Source: Phycisphaerales bacterium (GTDB taxonomy: Bacteria; Planctomycetota; Phycisphaerae; Phycisphaerales; SM1A02). Taken from it: a stretch of 19,051 nucleotides of DNA. The stretch spans positions 1 to 19,051 of the forward strand of contig JAGQOI010000504.1 of the NCBI GenBank assembly GCA_020427625.1. The letters are read 5' to 3'. Shown one piece after another: positions 1-6,459 of the stretch (the stretch's first letter is position 1; every line of letters begins with the position of its first letter). The notes beneath the pieces were generated by a model. That model was not told the DNA's origin, did not search any database, and saw only the letters and a list, made by a program, of their open reading frames with translations. The translations under genes and the position numbers were made by a program.

Positions 1-22
1 GACCGACGCCGACCGGCGCCGC

Positions 23-28
23 TACCAT
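23..28 (+). promoter_or_regulatory. -10-like box TACCAT, possible leaderless promoter
   Basis: TACCAT ends 8 nt before the ATG at 37, so transcription would begin at or next to the start codon. The -35 region falls outside the window. Weak evidence taken alone; the same arrangement recurs at 9899 and 15212. Confidence 0.3.
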
Positions 29-36
29 GACCCGTC

Positions 37-675
37 ATGCGGGGGCTTCTCCTTCGGGTCATGACGGCGGTCTTTCTGGGCGTGGTGACGACCATCGTCG
101 TCACCGGGTGGATCGCGATCCTGCACCCGATCTCCGCGCCGTCGAACACGACGCTGCACCGACGAACGCTCGACGACCGCGGCGTGCTCTATTCGTATCG
201 ACGCGGCCGGGGCATGGAGATCTGGCTGATCACGCCCGTCACGGGCAGCGACGGCGATGCGATCCGGCCGGAGTTCCTGCACGATCTCGTGCATCGCGTC
301 GGCATCGAGGACTTCTGGGCGACGACGCCACGCGGACAGGTGCGCACGGTCGTCGCCGCCGGCTGGCCGTCCCGCTGCCTCATGGCGGGCGGCCTCGGAC
401 CGTCGGGCGCGATGCCGACCTGGCAGCGCGGCCTCGGCGTCGGATCGGCGAGCGAGCGCGTGCTGCCGACGAGCCCGATTCCCTCCGGCTTCATCGCGAA
501 CACGATCTTCTACGCCATCCTGTGGGGTCTCGGCGTCATCGTGTTCGTCCATCTGCGCGGGAAGTGGCGGGCTCGCCGCGGGTACTGCGCGCGGTGCAAC
601 TATCCGATCGGACACCTCGACGCCTGCATCGAATGCGGCGCGCCCGTGCACGCGCGTCCGGCCGTCGTCCATTGA
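37..675 (+). CDS. Small membrane protein with C-terminal zinc ribbon, function unknown
   Basis: The 212-residue product has an N-terminal hydrophobic segment (about residues 10-29), a soluble stretch of about 120 residues, a second hydrophobic segment (about 152-173), and a short C-terminal zinc ribbon with Cys184, Cys187, Cys197 and Cys200 (CxxC-x9-CxxC). The ribbon resembles those that start the two tandem proteins at 10803 and 11695, but here it sits at the other end of the chain. The likely topology is two membrane spans with the central part outside the cytoplasm and the ribbon inside. I cannot assign a function. The ATG at 37 is chosen because a TACCAT box lies 8 nt upstream; an ATG at 61 is an alternative. 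No Shine-Dalgarno sequence is visible. The gene converges on the B12-domain gene, with a strong hairpin in between. Confidence 0.7.
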   Translation: MRGLLLRVMTAVFLGVVTTIVVTGWIAILHPISAPSNTTLHRRTLDDRGVLYSYRRGRGMEIWLITPVTGSDGDAIRPEFLHDLVHRVGIEDFWATTPRGQVRTVVAAGWPSRCLMAGGLGPSGAMPTWQRGLGVGSASERVLPTSPIPSGFIANTIFYAILWGLGVIVFVHLRGKWRARRGYCARCNYPIGHLDACIECGAPVHARPAVVH

Positions 676-694
676 ATCCGCGCGACGAACGAAA

Positions 695-723
695 GCCGCC
701 CGCGATCCGGAATCGCGGGCGGC
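695..723. terminator. Perfect 12-bp hairpin between convergent genes
   Basis: Arms 695-706 and 712-723 are perfectly complementary around a 5-nt loop. The site lies between two converging genes. Read on the minus strand the stem is followed by TTTCGTT, a partial U-tract, so it best fits the end of the B12-domain gene. On the plus strand no U-tract follows. Confidence 0.6.
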
Positions 724-773
724 GGGCGGTCGTGCTCGGCCGGTGCGGAGCAGGGTTCGTTCGGGGCGGCGGG

Positions 774-1478
774 TCAGGCCGCGCGACTGGTGCGGCGGTT
801 GCGTCCGACGGTGCGCTGATCGGTGCCGGCGCGTCGTTCGGACTGTCCGACGAGTTTCTCGAGCAGTTCGGCGGGCGACTTCGCCCAGAGGTCGGCGCCG
901 ATCTCCTCGGCGAGTCCGTCGGCGCGATTGAACACGCCGCCGCCGACGACGAACTGCGTCTTCGCGCAGGCGCCGATGGTGCGAATGGTGTCGATGAGCT
1001 GGCGGATGTTGGGAGCGTCGCTGGGCGCGGCGGAGAACATGAGGAGGATGTCGGGCGCGTGCCGCCCGGCCTCTTCGAGGATCTCGTCGTTGGCGATGCC
1101 GCCGCCGCCGAAGTGGACTTCGTAGCCGTCCGCCTCGGCGAGGTCGGCGACGAGCTGGGCCGCGAGTTCGTCGGACTCCGACGCGCCGCAGAACATGAGG
1201 ATCGAGCGCCCGCGCGGCGTCTGCTCGGTGTAGTGCACCTGGGCCTGGTCGACGAGACTGCGGAGGAGGCGCGTCGCGTAGTGGTGCGCGAGGGTGGAGA
1301 GCTGGTCCTTGCGGTACAGGGTGTTGATCTCCTCGAGCACGGGCCAGAAGACGTCATGGGCGAGGGATTCGGCGGGCGTCCCGCCGTCGCACGACTGCTG
1401 CATGAGGCCACGGGCGCGTCGGCGGTCGCCGGTGATGAGCGCGGCGAACAGGGATTCGGCGAACGATTCGTCCTTCAC
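774..1478 (-). CDS. Cobalamin-binding-domain-like protein with altered cobalt-ligand motifs
   Basis: A GTG start at 1478 gives 234 residues. It has GGAG 8 nt upstream, and the Arg-rich translation upstream of it does not look like protein. Residues about 5-80 resemble the helical B12-binding-2 cap domain; about 90-210 resemble the Rossmann-like B12 domain, including a VGGG turn near 178-181. Both cobalt-contact motifs are altered. The Wx9EH motif of CarH/LitR-type proteins reads Y55-x9-H65-H66. The ExHxxG motif, whose His is the lower cobalt ligand, reads E101-S-D103-E-L-A. There is no methyltransferase or DNA-binding domain; the C-terminal tail (about 212-234) is Arg-rich. It may be a stand-alone sensor or partner protein that binds corrinoid differently, or not at all. 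It lies downstream of ubiE on the same strand across a 198-bp gap. Confidence 0.75.
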   Translation of the reverse strand: MKDESFAESLFAALITGDRRRARGLMQQSCDGGTPAESLAHDVFWPVLEEINTLYRKDQLSTLAHHYATRLLRSLVDQAQVHYTEQTPRGRSILMFCGASESDELAAQLVADLAEADGYEVHFGGGGIANDEILEEAGRHAPDILLMFSAAPSDAPNIRQLIDTIRTIGACAKTQFVVGGGVFNRADGLAEEIGADLWAKSPAELLEKLVGQSERRAGTDQRTVGRNRRTSRAA

Positions 1479-1676
1479 GATGAGAACTCCAGTTGCGATT
1501 CCGCCGGGCTCCGCCTGTGGCCGCGAATCGATTGCAGGTCGGTCCCGCCTCCGCGGTCCGAGTCCGGCGAAGTTCGCCGCGCGGCATCGCGGCCGCGTGA
1601 AGAATCCATCGGCGCGTCCGCGACCGGTCCGACCAAAACGTCGCGCGTCGGCCATATCGGACCGAGCGGCCGTCGA

Positions 1677-2477
1677 TCACGCAGGCCTTGCGCCCGCGTC
1701 GTCGTCCCGTCGCCCGCGATACAACGTACACACGCCGAACGTGAGGGGCTTCGAGGCGAGATCGGCGAACCCGGCGTCGCGCATCTGCTGCCGCATCGCC
1801 TCCGGTTCGAGAAAGGTCGAGATCGACCGCGGCAGATACCGGTAGGCGCCGGACCGGTCCCGCGCGATGAGCGTCGCCGTCACCGGCATCACGTGACGCC
1901 CGTACAGACGATTCCCGAACCGGACGAGCGGATTCCGCGGTTCCGAGAACTCGAGCACCACGAGGCGGCCGCCCGGACGGAGCACGCGGCGAAACTCCCG
2001 CAGCGCCGCCGCCGGATCCTCGACGTTGCGGATGCCGAACGCGATCGACACGACATCGAACGAGGCGTCGGCGTGCGGCAGCGCCATCGCGTCGCCCTGG
2101 ACATACTCGATGCTCGCGTCCGCGCCCCGGCGTTCGGCCTTGAACCGTGCGATGTCGAGCATCGCGGGCGTGAAGTCGAGCCCGACCACACGGCGCGCGC
2201 CGGCGTCGGCGAACGCCTGCGCGAGGTCGCCGGTCCCGCAGGCGACATCGAGGACCTCGTCCGCGGGACGGAGTTCGGCCATCCGCACGGCCGCCCGACG
2301 CCAGGCCTGGTCGCGCCCGAACGAATGGATGCGGTTGTTGAGGTCGTACGATCGAGCGATGGCGGAGAACATGCGTCGGACGCGATCCGACTTGTCCGGC
2401 GCGTCATGGGGGTTGCCGGACAGATCTTCCGACGACCAGGCGAGTTCCGGGGATGATGGCGGCGTCGATTGTGTCAT
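1677..2477 (-). CDS. ubiE: Demethylmenaquinone/ubiquinone C-methyltransferase (UbiE/MenG)
   Basis: The 266-residue product methylates the quinone ring with S-adenosylmethionine at the last or a late step of respiratory quinone synthesis. Family landmarks are clear: RMFSAIARSYDLNNRIHSFGRDQAWR (about 35-60, given here by its ends RMFSAIA and QAWR), the SAM-binding motif VLDVACGTGDLA (75-86), GLDFTPAMLDIA (99-110), FGIRN (147-151) and RVLRPGGRLVVLEFSEP (164-180). Length is close to the usual 230-260. The first 30 or so residues, Ser/Pro/Asp-rich, are not part of the conserved domain, so the ATG for Met36 is an alternative start. The start at 2477 fits a -10-like TATGAT on the minus strand at 2490-2495, giving a very short leader. 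It is transcribed divergently from the M48 protease gene. Confidence 0.9.
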   Translation of the reverse strand: MTQSTPPSSPELAWSSEDLSGNPHDAPDKSDRVRRMFSAIARSYDLNNRIHSFGRDQAWRRAAVRMAELRPADEVLDVACGTGDLAQAFADAGARRVVGLDFTPAMLDIARFKAERRGADASIEYVQGDAMALPHADASFDVVSIAFGIRNVEDPAAALREFRRVLRPGGRLVVLEFSEPRNPLVRFGNRLYGRHVMPVTATLIARDRSGAYRYLPRSISTFLEPEAMRQQMRDAGFADLASKPLTFGVCTLYRGRRDDDAGARPA

Positions 2478-2495
2478 ATGATGCACGGCATCATA
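2477..2495. promoter_or_regulatory. Palindromic divergent promoter (ubiE / M48 protease)
   Basis: TATGATGC (2477-2484), centre ACG, and GCATCATA (2488-2495) form a perfect inverted repeat. Each arm begins, on its own strand, with the -10-like hexamer TATGAT: plus strand 2477-2482 for the protease, minus strand 2490-2495 for ubiE. Predicted starts fall near 2489 (plus) and 2483 (minus). No convincing -35 boxes are seen. The same palindrome could also be an operator. Confidence 0.5.
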
Positions 2496-2516
2496 GGCCC
2501 AGGCCCGGAGGATCCC

Positions 2517-3443
2517 ATGCGCCCCATCGCCGCTTTTCTGACGCTGCTCACCCTGATCGCCGCGGTCGGTTGTCACAGCAATCCCGCGACGGGACGCAAC
2601 CAGTTCATCCTCATCTCGGACAGCCAGGCGAAGGCCCTCGGCGTCGAGGCCGCGCCGGGACTCATCCAGGAGTACGGCGGGCAGGTCGCGTCGCCCGAAC
2701 TGCGGGAGTACGTGAGCGACCTCGGGCGCAAACTCGCATCGCACACGGAGGAGGAGTACGCGGACGTCGAGTGGCGGTTCGTCGTGCTCGATTCCGACGT
2801 GATCAACGCCTTCGCGCTGCCCGACGGGACCGTCTCGATCACCCGGGCCCTCCTCGAACGGTTCAGCAACGAGGCCCAGGTCGCCGGGGTGCTCGGACAC
2901 GAGATCGGGCACGTCACCGCACGCCACGTGTCCGAACGCATCAGCCGCGAACTCGCCGCCCAGGGCCTGCTCACCGGCCTCAGTATGGCGACGGACAGCG
3001 GGCTGATCTCCCAGGCGGCGGGCATGTTCGCGCAGGGGTACGGCCTCAAGTTCGATCGCGGGCAGGAGACCGAATCCGACGCCCTCGGCGTCAAGTACAT
3101 GGCACGGGCCGGATATGACCCGAAGGGCATGGTGCAGGTCCTCGAGGTGCTCGCGGCGGCCGCGGGGGACGCCCGGCAGCCGGAGATTCTCTCCACCCAC
3201 CCCCACCCGGAGACCCGCATCGCAACGGTCCAGGCCCTGATCGACGGGCCGTACGCCTACACGCGCAACAACGGCGAGTACACCCTCAGGCAGGGTCGCT
3301 TCGACCGGCTCGCGGCACCCTATCTCAACCGGCCGGCCGCGATGGGACCGGCCATCCTCGCGCCGGGCTGCCTGACCGGCGACTGTGCGCACGGCGGGCA
3401 CGGTGCCCCGTCGGTGGCCCTCGGTGCCCTTACCGGCGACTGA
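2517..3443 (+). CDS. Lipoprotein M48-family zinc metalloprotease
   Basis: The 308-residue product has a lipoprotein signal peptide ending in AAVGC, with Cys19 as the lipidated residue, then an M48 peptidase domain. The zinc motif is HEIGH (128-132) in GHEIGHVTARH, and the third zinc ligand is Glu187 in ETESDALGVKYM. STHPHPETRI (226-235) is the usual motif near the end of the domain. Members of this type (LoiP/BepA-like or YggG-like) are envelope proteases in quality control of outer-membrane proteins; that role is inferred here. The start at 2517 has GGAGG a few bases upstream; a longer frame from 2469 would put residues before the signal peptide. No TPR repeats follow the protease domain. 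The C-terminal tail (about 280-308) is unusual: Gly-rich with Cys285, Cys290, His292 and His295. Confidence 0.88.
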   Translation: MRPIAAFLTLLTLIAAVGCHSNPATGRNQFILISDSQAKALGVEAAPGLIQEYGGQVASPELREYVSDLGRKLASHTEEEYADVEWRFVVLDSDVINAFALPDGTVSITRALLERFSNEAQVAGVLGHEIGHVTARHVSERISRELAAQGLLTGLSMATDSGLISQAAGMFAQGYGLKFDRGQETESDALGVKYMARAGYDPKGMVQVLEVLAAAAGDARQPEILSTHPHPETRIATVQALIDGPYAYTRNNGEYTLRQGRFDRLAAPYLNRPAAMGPAILAPGCLTGDCAHGGHGAPSVALGALTGD

Positions 3444-3534
3444 GGCCACAAGATGTGGGGTGTCGCGTCGTCCGGCGACCGTCGATCTTGAGGCGTCGGG
3501 ACCGATCGGGTCGAAGATTGGTGAGCCGCCCGGC

Positions 3535-3562
3535 TTGAGCGACGGTCCGGGCGGGGTACGAT
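3535..3562 (+). promoter_or_regulatory. Candidate promoter and 5' stem-loop of the amidohydrolase-like gene
   Basis: TTGAGC (3535-3540), a 16-bp spacer and TACGAT (3557-3562) form a plausible sigma-70 type promoter with a start near 3570. From 3570 a hairpin (GGCCGG 3570-3575, CCGGCC 3583-3588) would form at the very 5' end of the transcript, before the ribosome-binding site GGAG. Such a stem could protect the mRNA or affect initiation. Confidence 0.4.
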
Positions 3563-3607
3563 ACCGCTCGGCCGGTTCTCCGCCGGCCCAATCGGAGCGA
3601 ACCTCTC

Positions 3608-4567
3608 GTGACAGGAATCGTCGACCTCCATACGCATTCGTGGACGAGCGTGGACCAGCTCGGGACCGAGTTGGCCGGCCGCCTGCGGGGGCGCCAGGTT
3701 GAGCAATGGGGCCAGCTCGACGGCGGCATCGAGGCGCACGACGTCGCGATGGACTGCGTCCGCGCCTCGGTCATCATCGGGTTCCGGTCCGAGTTGCTCG
3801 GCGCGGATATCCCGATCGAATACCTCGCCGACATCGTGAGCCGGTGTCCGGACCGGCGGATCGGCTTCGCGGGCATCGACCCGATGACCTCGGACGCGCT
3901 GCGCCAGGTCGACCGGGCGCTCGAGCTCGGTCTGTCCGGCGTCGCGCTCGCGCCCGCCTGCCAGGCCTTCCATCCGACGCACTCCCGCGCGATGCTCGTC
4001 TACGAGCGGTGCGCGGCCAACGGTCTCCCGGTGTTCGTGCTCCAGCAGGAGCCGCTGCCCGCGAGCGCGCGAATGGAGTTCGGACACCCGGCCGCGTGGG
4101 ACGAGGTCGCGCGCACCTTCCCCGACCTGCCGATCGTGCTTTCGTCGCTCGGCTTTCCGTGGATCGACGAGACCTTCGTGCTGCTCAGCAAGCACGACCG
4201 GGTGTTCGCGACGATCTCGGGCGTCGCGCAGCGTCCGTGGCAGCTCTACGGCGCGCTGCTCACGGCGAGCCACCTGGGCGTGATGGACAAGCTGCTGTTC
4301 GGCTCGGGCTTCCCGCTCAATACGCCGGCGCGGTGCATCGAGTCGATGTACTCCGTCAACGCGTATTCGCACGGGACGCAGATGCCGACGATCTCGCGGT
4401 CGTCGATCCGCGCGATCGTGGAACGCGACAGTCTCGCCCTGCTCGGCGTGCACGCGGAACTCGACGCCCGCACCCCGGACCCGATCGATGACGACGATGC
4501 GAATGATCGCGCTCGTCCCGCCGCCCTCCGACCGTCCCCGACCCCGCGTCCCACGGAACAGCCATGA
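3608..4567 (+). CDS. Amidohydrolase-fold (Amidohydro_2-like) protein with most metal ligands missing
   Basis: The 319-residue product starts at GTG 3608, with GGAG upstream. It opens with the HxH metal motif of the amidohydrolase TIM barrel (His8 and His10 in VDLHTHSW). It keeps the domain's layout: FAGIDPM (88-93), GLSGVALAP (108-116), GLPVFVLQQEP (139-149), LPIVLSSLGFPWIDETF (174-190) and LFGSGFP (230-236). In active family members the third to fifth of these regions normally contain PVxxH, HxG and GSDxP. Here the first His position is Leu145/Gln146, the second is Ser180 and the Asp is Gly234. Hydrolytic activity of the usual kind is therefore doubtful; a non-catalytic or altered role is inferred. 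The last 30 residues are Asp- and Pro-rich and probably unstructured. Its stop overlaps the start of the next gene (ATGA), so the two are co-translated. Confidence 0.75.
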   Translation: MTGIVDLHTHSWTSVDQLGTELAGRLRGRQVEQWGQLDGGIEAHDVAMDCVRASVIIGFRSELLGADIPIEYLADIVSRCPDRRIGFAGIDPMTSDALRQVDRALELGLSGVALAPACQAFHPTHSRAMLVYERCAANGLPVFVLQQEPLPASARMEFGHPAAWDEVARTFPDLPIVLSSLGFPWIDETFVLLSKHDRVFATISGVAQRPWQLYGALLTASHLGVMDKLLFGSGFPLNTPARCIESMYSVNAYSHGTQMPTISRSSIRAIVERDSLALLGVHAELDARTPDPIDDDDANDRARPAALRPSPTPRPTEQP

Positions 4568-5193
4568 CCCTCGCGCGATACGCGATCGGCGCCCTGCTCG
4601 CGATCAGCCTGCTCGGCGGATGCTCGTCCCGGGCGGCCGGCCGCCTCTCGCTCCAGTCGTTCGGCGACGAGCCGGCGGTGCTTGCCGGTCGCTACGTCGT
4701 CGCCGTCTACGACTACGATCGCGCCGGTCGGACCACGTTCTACCTCTCCGAAGTTCCGCTCGACGAACTGACCGACGGGCGCCCGGCCGACGCACAGGTC
4801 GTGCATATCGAGTTGCTCTGGCAGCCGCGGCCGGGCCGGACGCCGATGGACGATTCCGCGACGAACGTGACGATTCGCCAGGTGCTCTTCGCCGGTGACG
4901 AGGTCGGCGTCTACGGCGGCGCCGGCTTCGGACGCCCGCTGGACCGGCTCGGCTCGAAGCGCCTTGCGCTCGCCATCGATGATGCGTCGATGCGCCTCGT
5001 GGAACGCACCGAACGATTCGCGGATCGGCTGGGACTCGCGACGATGAGCGGCACGGTGACCGCCCGGCGCGACGCCGCGAAGGTCCAGCGCATCGCGCAC
5101 GCCCTGAACCAGCACGTCACGAACGCGATCGGACGCACCCGCATCGTGCACGACGACGAGGTCGACGCCGTGCGGGTCGCCGCCCTGCCCTGA
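4564..5193 (+). CDS. Predicted lipoprotein, function unknown
   Basis: The 209-residue product has a lipoprotein signal peptide, TLARYAIGALLAISLLGGC, with lipobox LGGC and Cys20. The mature part reads as a mixed alpha/beta domain with VLAGRYVVAVYDYDRAGRTTFYLSEVP (about 39-65, given here by its ends VLAGRY and LSEVP) and a later segment around VRQ/FAGDEVGVYGGAGF. I do not recognise a family. Its start codon overlaps the stop of the amidohydrolase-like gene (ATGA), so the two proteins are probably made together, although one is predicted cytoplasmic and the other membrane-anchored. The final part (RRDAAKVQRIAHALNQHVTN) looks helical. A GC hairpin lies 56 nt after its stop. Confidence 0.75.
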   Translation: MTLARYAIGALLAISLLGGCSSRAAGRLSLQSFGDEPAVLAGRYVVAVYDYDRAGRTTFYLSEVPLDELTDGRPADAQVVHIELLWQPRPGRTPMDDSATNVTIRQVLFAGDEVGVYGGAGFGRPLDRLGSKRLALAIDDASMRLVERTERFADRLGLATMSGTVTARRDAAKVQRIAHALNQHVTNAIGRTRIVHDDEVDAVRVAALP

Positions 5194-5248
5194 TCGACGG
5201 CCGCCCGCGCCGTACGACGCGACCGGTCCATGGACGCGCCCCGAAGCA

Positions 5249-5276
5249 CGATCGCACGGCCGAAACCGTGCGATCG
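5249..5276. terminator. Perfect 11-bp hairpin between convergent genes
   Basis: Arms 5249-5259 and 5266-5276 pair perfectly around a 6-nt loop. The site lies between the lipoprotein gene and rplU, which converge on it. No U-tract follows on either strand, so termination may depend on Rho or on the stem alone. Confidence 0.5.
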
Positions 5277-5314
5277 AAGTGGTCGTGTGATGTCGGTGGT
5301 CGGTCGGCCCGCGA

Positions 5315-5632
5315 TCAGCCGTTGATGCCGGTGATCCGCACCCGCAGGTAGCGCTGGCGGTGGCCGATCTTGCGGCGAGAGCCCTTGCGACGCTTGTACT
5401 TGAAGACGTGCAGCTTCTCGCCCTTGATCTCGTCGAGGATGTCGGCGGTAACCGACACGCCGGCGACGTAGGGCGCGCCGATGCGGGCGGCGGACTCGCC
5501 GTCGCCGATCGCGAGCACGCGGTCGAACGTCAGCGTCTTCGCATCGTCGGCGAGGTCGCGGAGATCGATGTCGATGATGGCGCCGCTCGACACCTTGATC
5601 TGGGTACCGCTGTCTTCGATGATCGCGTACAC
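5315..5632 (-). CDS. rplU: Large-subunit ribosomal protein L21 (bL21)
   Basis: The 105-residue product has the normal L21 length and features: N-terminal YAIIEDSGTQIKVSSG, the central block GAPYVAGVSVTADIL, and the basic C-terminal block KYKRRKGSRRKIGHRQRYLRVRI (about 78-100, given here by its ends KYKRRK and YLRVRI) that binds 23S rRNA. The GTG start at 5632 is set by AGGAG 8 nt upstream and by family length; a longer in-frame extension reads as Arg-rich noise. In most bacteria rplU is followed at once by rpmA (L27). Here the next gene downstream is an unrelated convergent lipoprotein gene, so rpmA must be elsewhere. It has its own promoter at 5666-5693. Confidence 0.95.
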   Translation of the reverse strand: MYAIIEDSGTQIKVSSGAIIDIDLRDLADDAKTLTFDRVLAIGDGESAARIGAPYVAGVSVTADILDEIKGEKLHVFKYKRRKGSRRKIGHRQRYLRVRITGING

Positions 5633-5665
5633 GGGCCGGTCTCCTGACCTGAAAGGAAGCCGCGT

Positions 5666-5693
5666 AGTGTACCGGGATCCCGCGCCATGTAAA
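5666..5693 (-). promoter_or_regulatory. Promoter of rplU
   Basis: On the minus strand TTTACA (5693-5688), a 16-bp spacer and TACACT (5671-5666) form a good sigma-70 type promoter. The predicted start is near 5659, giving a leader of about 26 nt that carries the AGGAG ribosome-binding site. Confidence 0.55.
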
Positions 5694-5727
5694 GAGGCGG
5701 CCGGACGCCGACGCCCGACCGTCGACC

Positions 5728-6372
5728 TCAGACCGGCACCGGCGCGGCCGTGCGCCACGGCCAGAGCCGGCCGCGCGACCGAAACGCCGCATGCCACCGC
5801 ACACATTCCGAACATGATCCGCACGGGTCGGTGCCGGCATGATCGCACGGCCAGGCGGCCGTCACGGGGGCGCCGGCATCGTCCACGAGGTCCGCGATCT
5901 GCTCGTCGCTGAGGTCGGCGACCGGCAGATCGAACGCTCGTCGGCGCTGGTTCGGGTCCGATTCGACCAGGGTCGCCGCGAGGTTGGCCTGGTCGAACGC
6001 GGTCGCGACGGCGTCGAACGCCGTGCCGCAGGCGATCGGCCACACGATCCGGTCGCAACCGGTCTGCATGGCGATCACGGTCGCCTGGACGAGTAGGGCG
6101 GGAACCCCCACGCCGCCGGGCGTGGGGCGTGACGGCAGGCCGAGGACGGGCGCGGCGAGGGCGAGGCCCTCGCGGACGCCGTACGCCCGGCCGAGCTGGG
6201 CCGCGGCCGCCGCCCGACGCTCGCCGCGCGTCCCCGATTCCTGCGGATGCCAGAGGACGACCCGCGCAGGATCGGCCTCGATGGCGAGGGCCGCGAGGGC
6301 GGGCACGTCGCCGCGACAGATCAGGAGGACGCCGTCGCTGGAGGTGACTTCGGTCGGGGTCGCATCGATCAT
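5728..6372 (-). CDS. QueC-like protein lacking the PP-loop, with intact zinc-binding tail
   Basis: The 214-residue product matches QueC (7-cyano-7-deazaguanine synthase, in the queuosine pathway) in length and at its C-terminus: Cys176, Cys184, Cys187 and Cys190 (C-x7-C-x2-C-x2-C in WPCDHAGTDPCGSCSEC, then VRWHAAF), the structural zinc site of QueC. The ATP-binding PP-loop SGGxDS expected near residues 18-23 reads ICRGDV, and the other QueC landmarks (VPxRN and the YPDCR-type substrate motif) are also absent; TPGGVGVPALL stands at the first of these. ATP-dependent nitrile formation is therefore unlikely, and an unknown derived role is inferred. Homology rests mainly on the tail and overall layout, so I hold it at moderate confidence. 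The ATG at 6372 has GGAG 8 nt upstream. It lies 87 nt after the aminotransferase gene and 95 nt before rplU, on the same strand. Confidence 0.6.
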   Translation of the reverse strand: MIDATPTEVTSSDGVLLICRGDVPALAALAIEADPARVVLWHPQESGTRGERRAAAAAQLGRAYGVREGLALAAPVLGLPSRPTPGGVGVPALLVQATVIAMQTGCDRIVWPIACGTAFDAVATAFDQANLAATLVESDPNQRRRAFDLPVADLSDEQIADLVDDAGAPVTAAWPCDHAGTDPCGSCSECVRWHAAFRSRGRLWPWRTAAPVPV

Positions 6373-6423
6373 GGGTGGGACTCCGGCGCGGCGGTCGCCG
6401 CCTTCCCGATATCGACCGGGCGC

Positions 6424-6446
6424 GTCGGATGGATCAAGAATCCGAC
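6424..6446 (-). other. 7-bp inverted repeat between aminotransferase and QueC-like genes
   Basis: GTCGGAT (6424-6430) and ATCCGAC (6440-6446) can pair around a 9-nt loop just after the aminotransferase stop. No U-tract follows on the minus strand. It could be a weak terminator or an RNA processing site. Confidence 0.3.
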
Positions 6447-6459
6447 CGGCCGCGTCGTC

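Noticed and set aside
1487..1655. ATG start at 1655 for the B12-domain gene
   Set aside because: The extra 59 residues are Arg-rich with no domain similarity, while GTG 1478 has a well-placed GGAG.
27..2456. An 809-codon open frame on the plus strand
   Set aside because: Its translation is Arg/Gly/Ala-rich without motifs, and it runs antisense through the B12-domain gene and ubiE, which have clear family motifs. It is a product of high GC.
2478..3449. Upstream extension of the ubiE frame
   Set aside because: It lies antisense to the M48 protease and shows no family similarity. The methyltransferase begins at 2477 or slightly inside.
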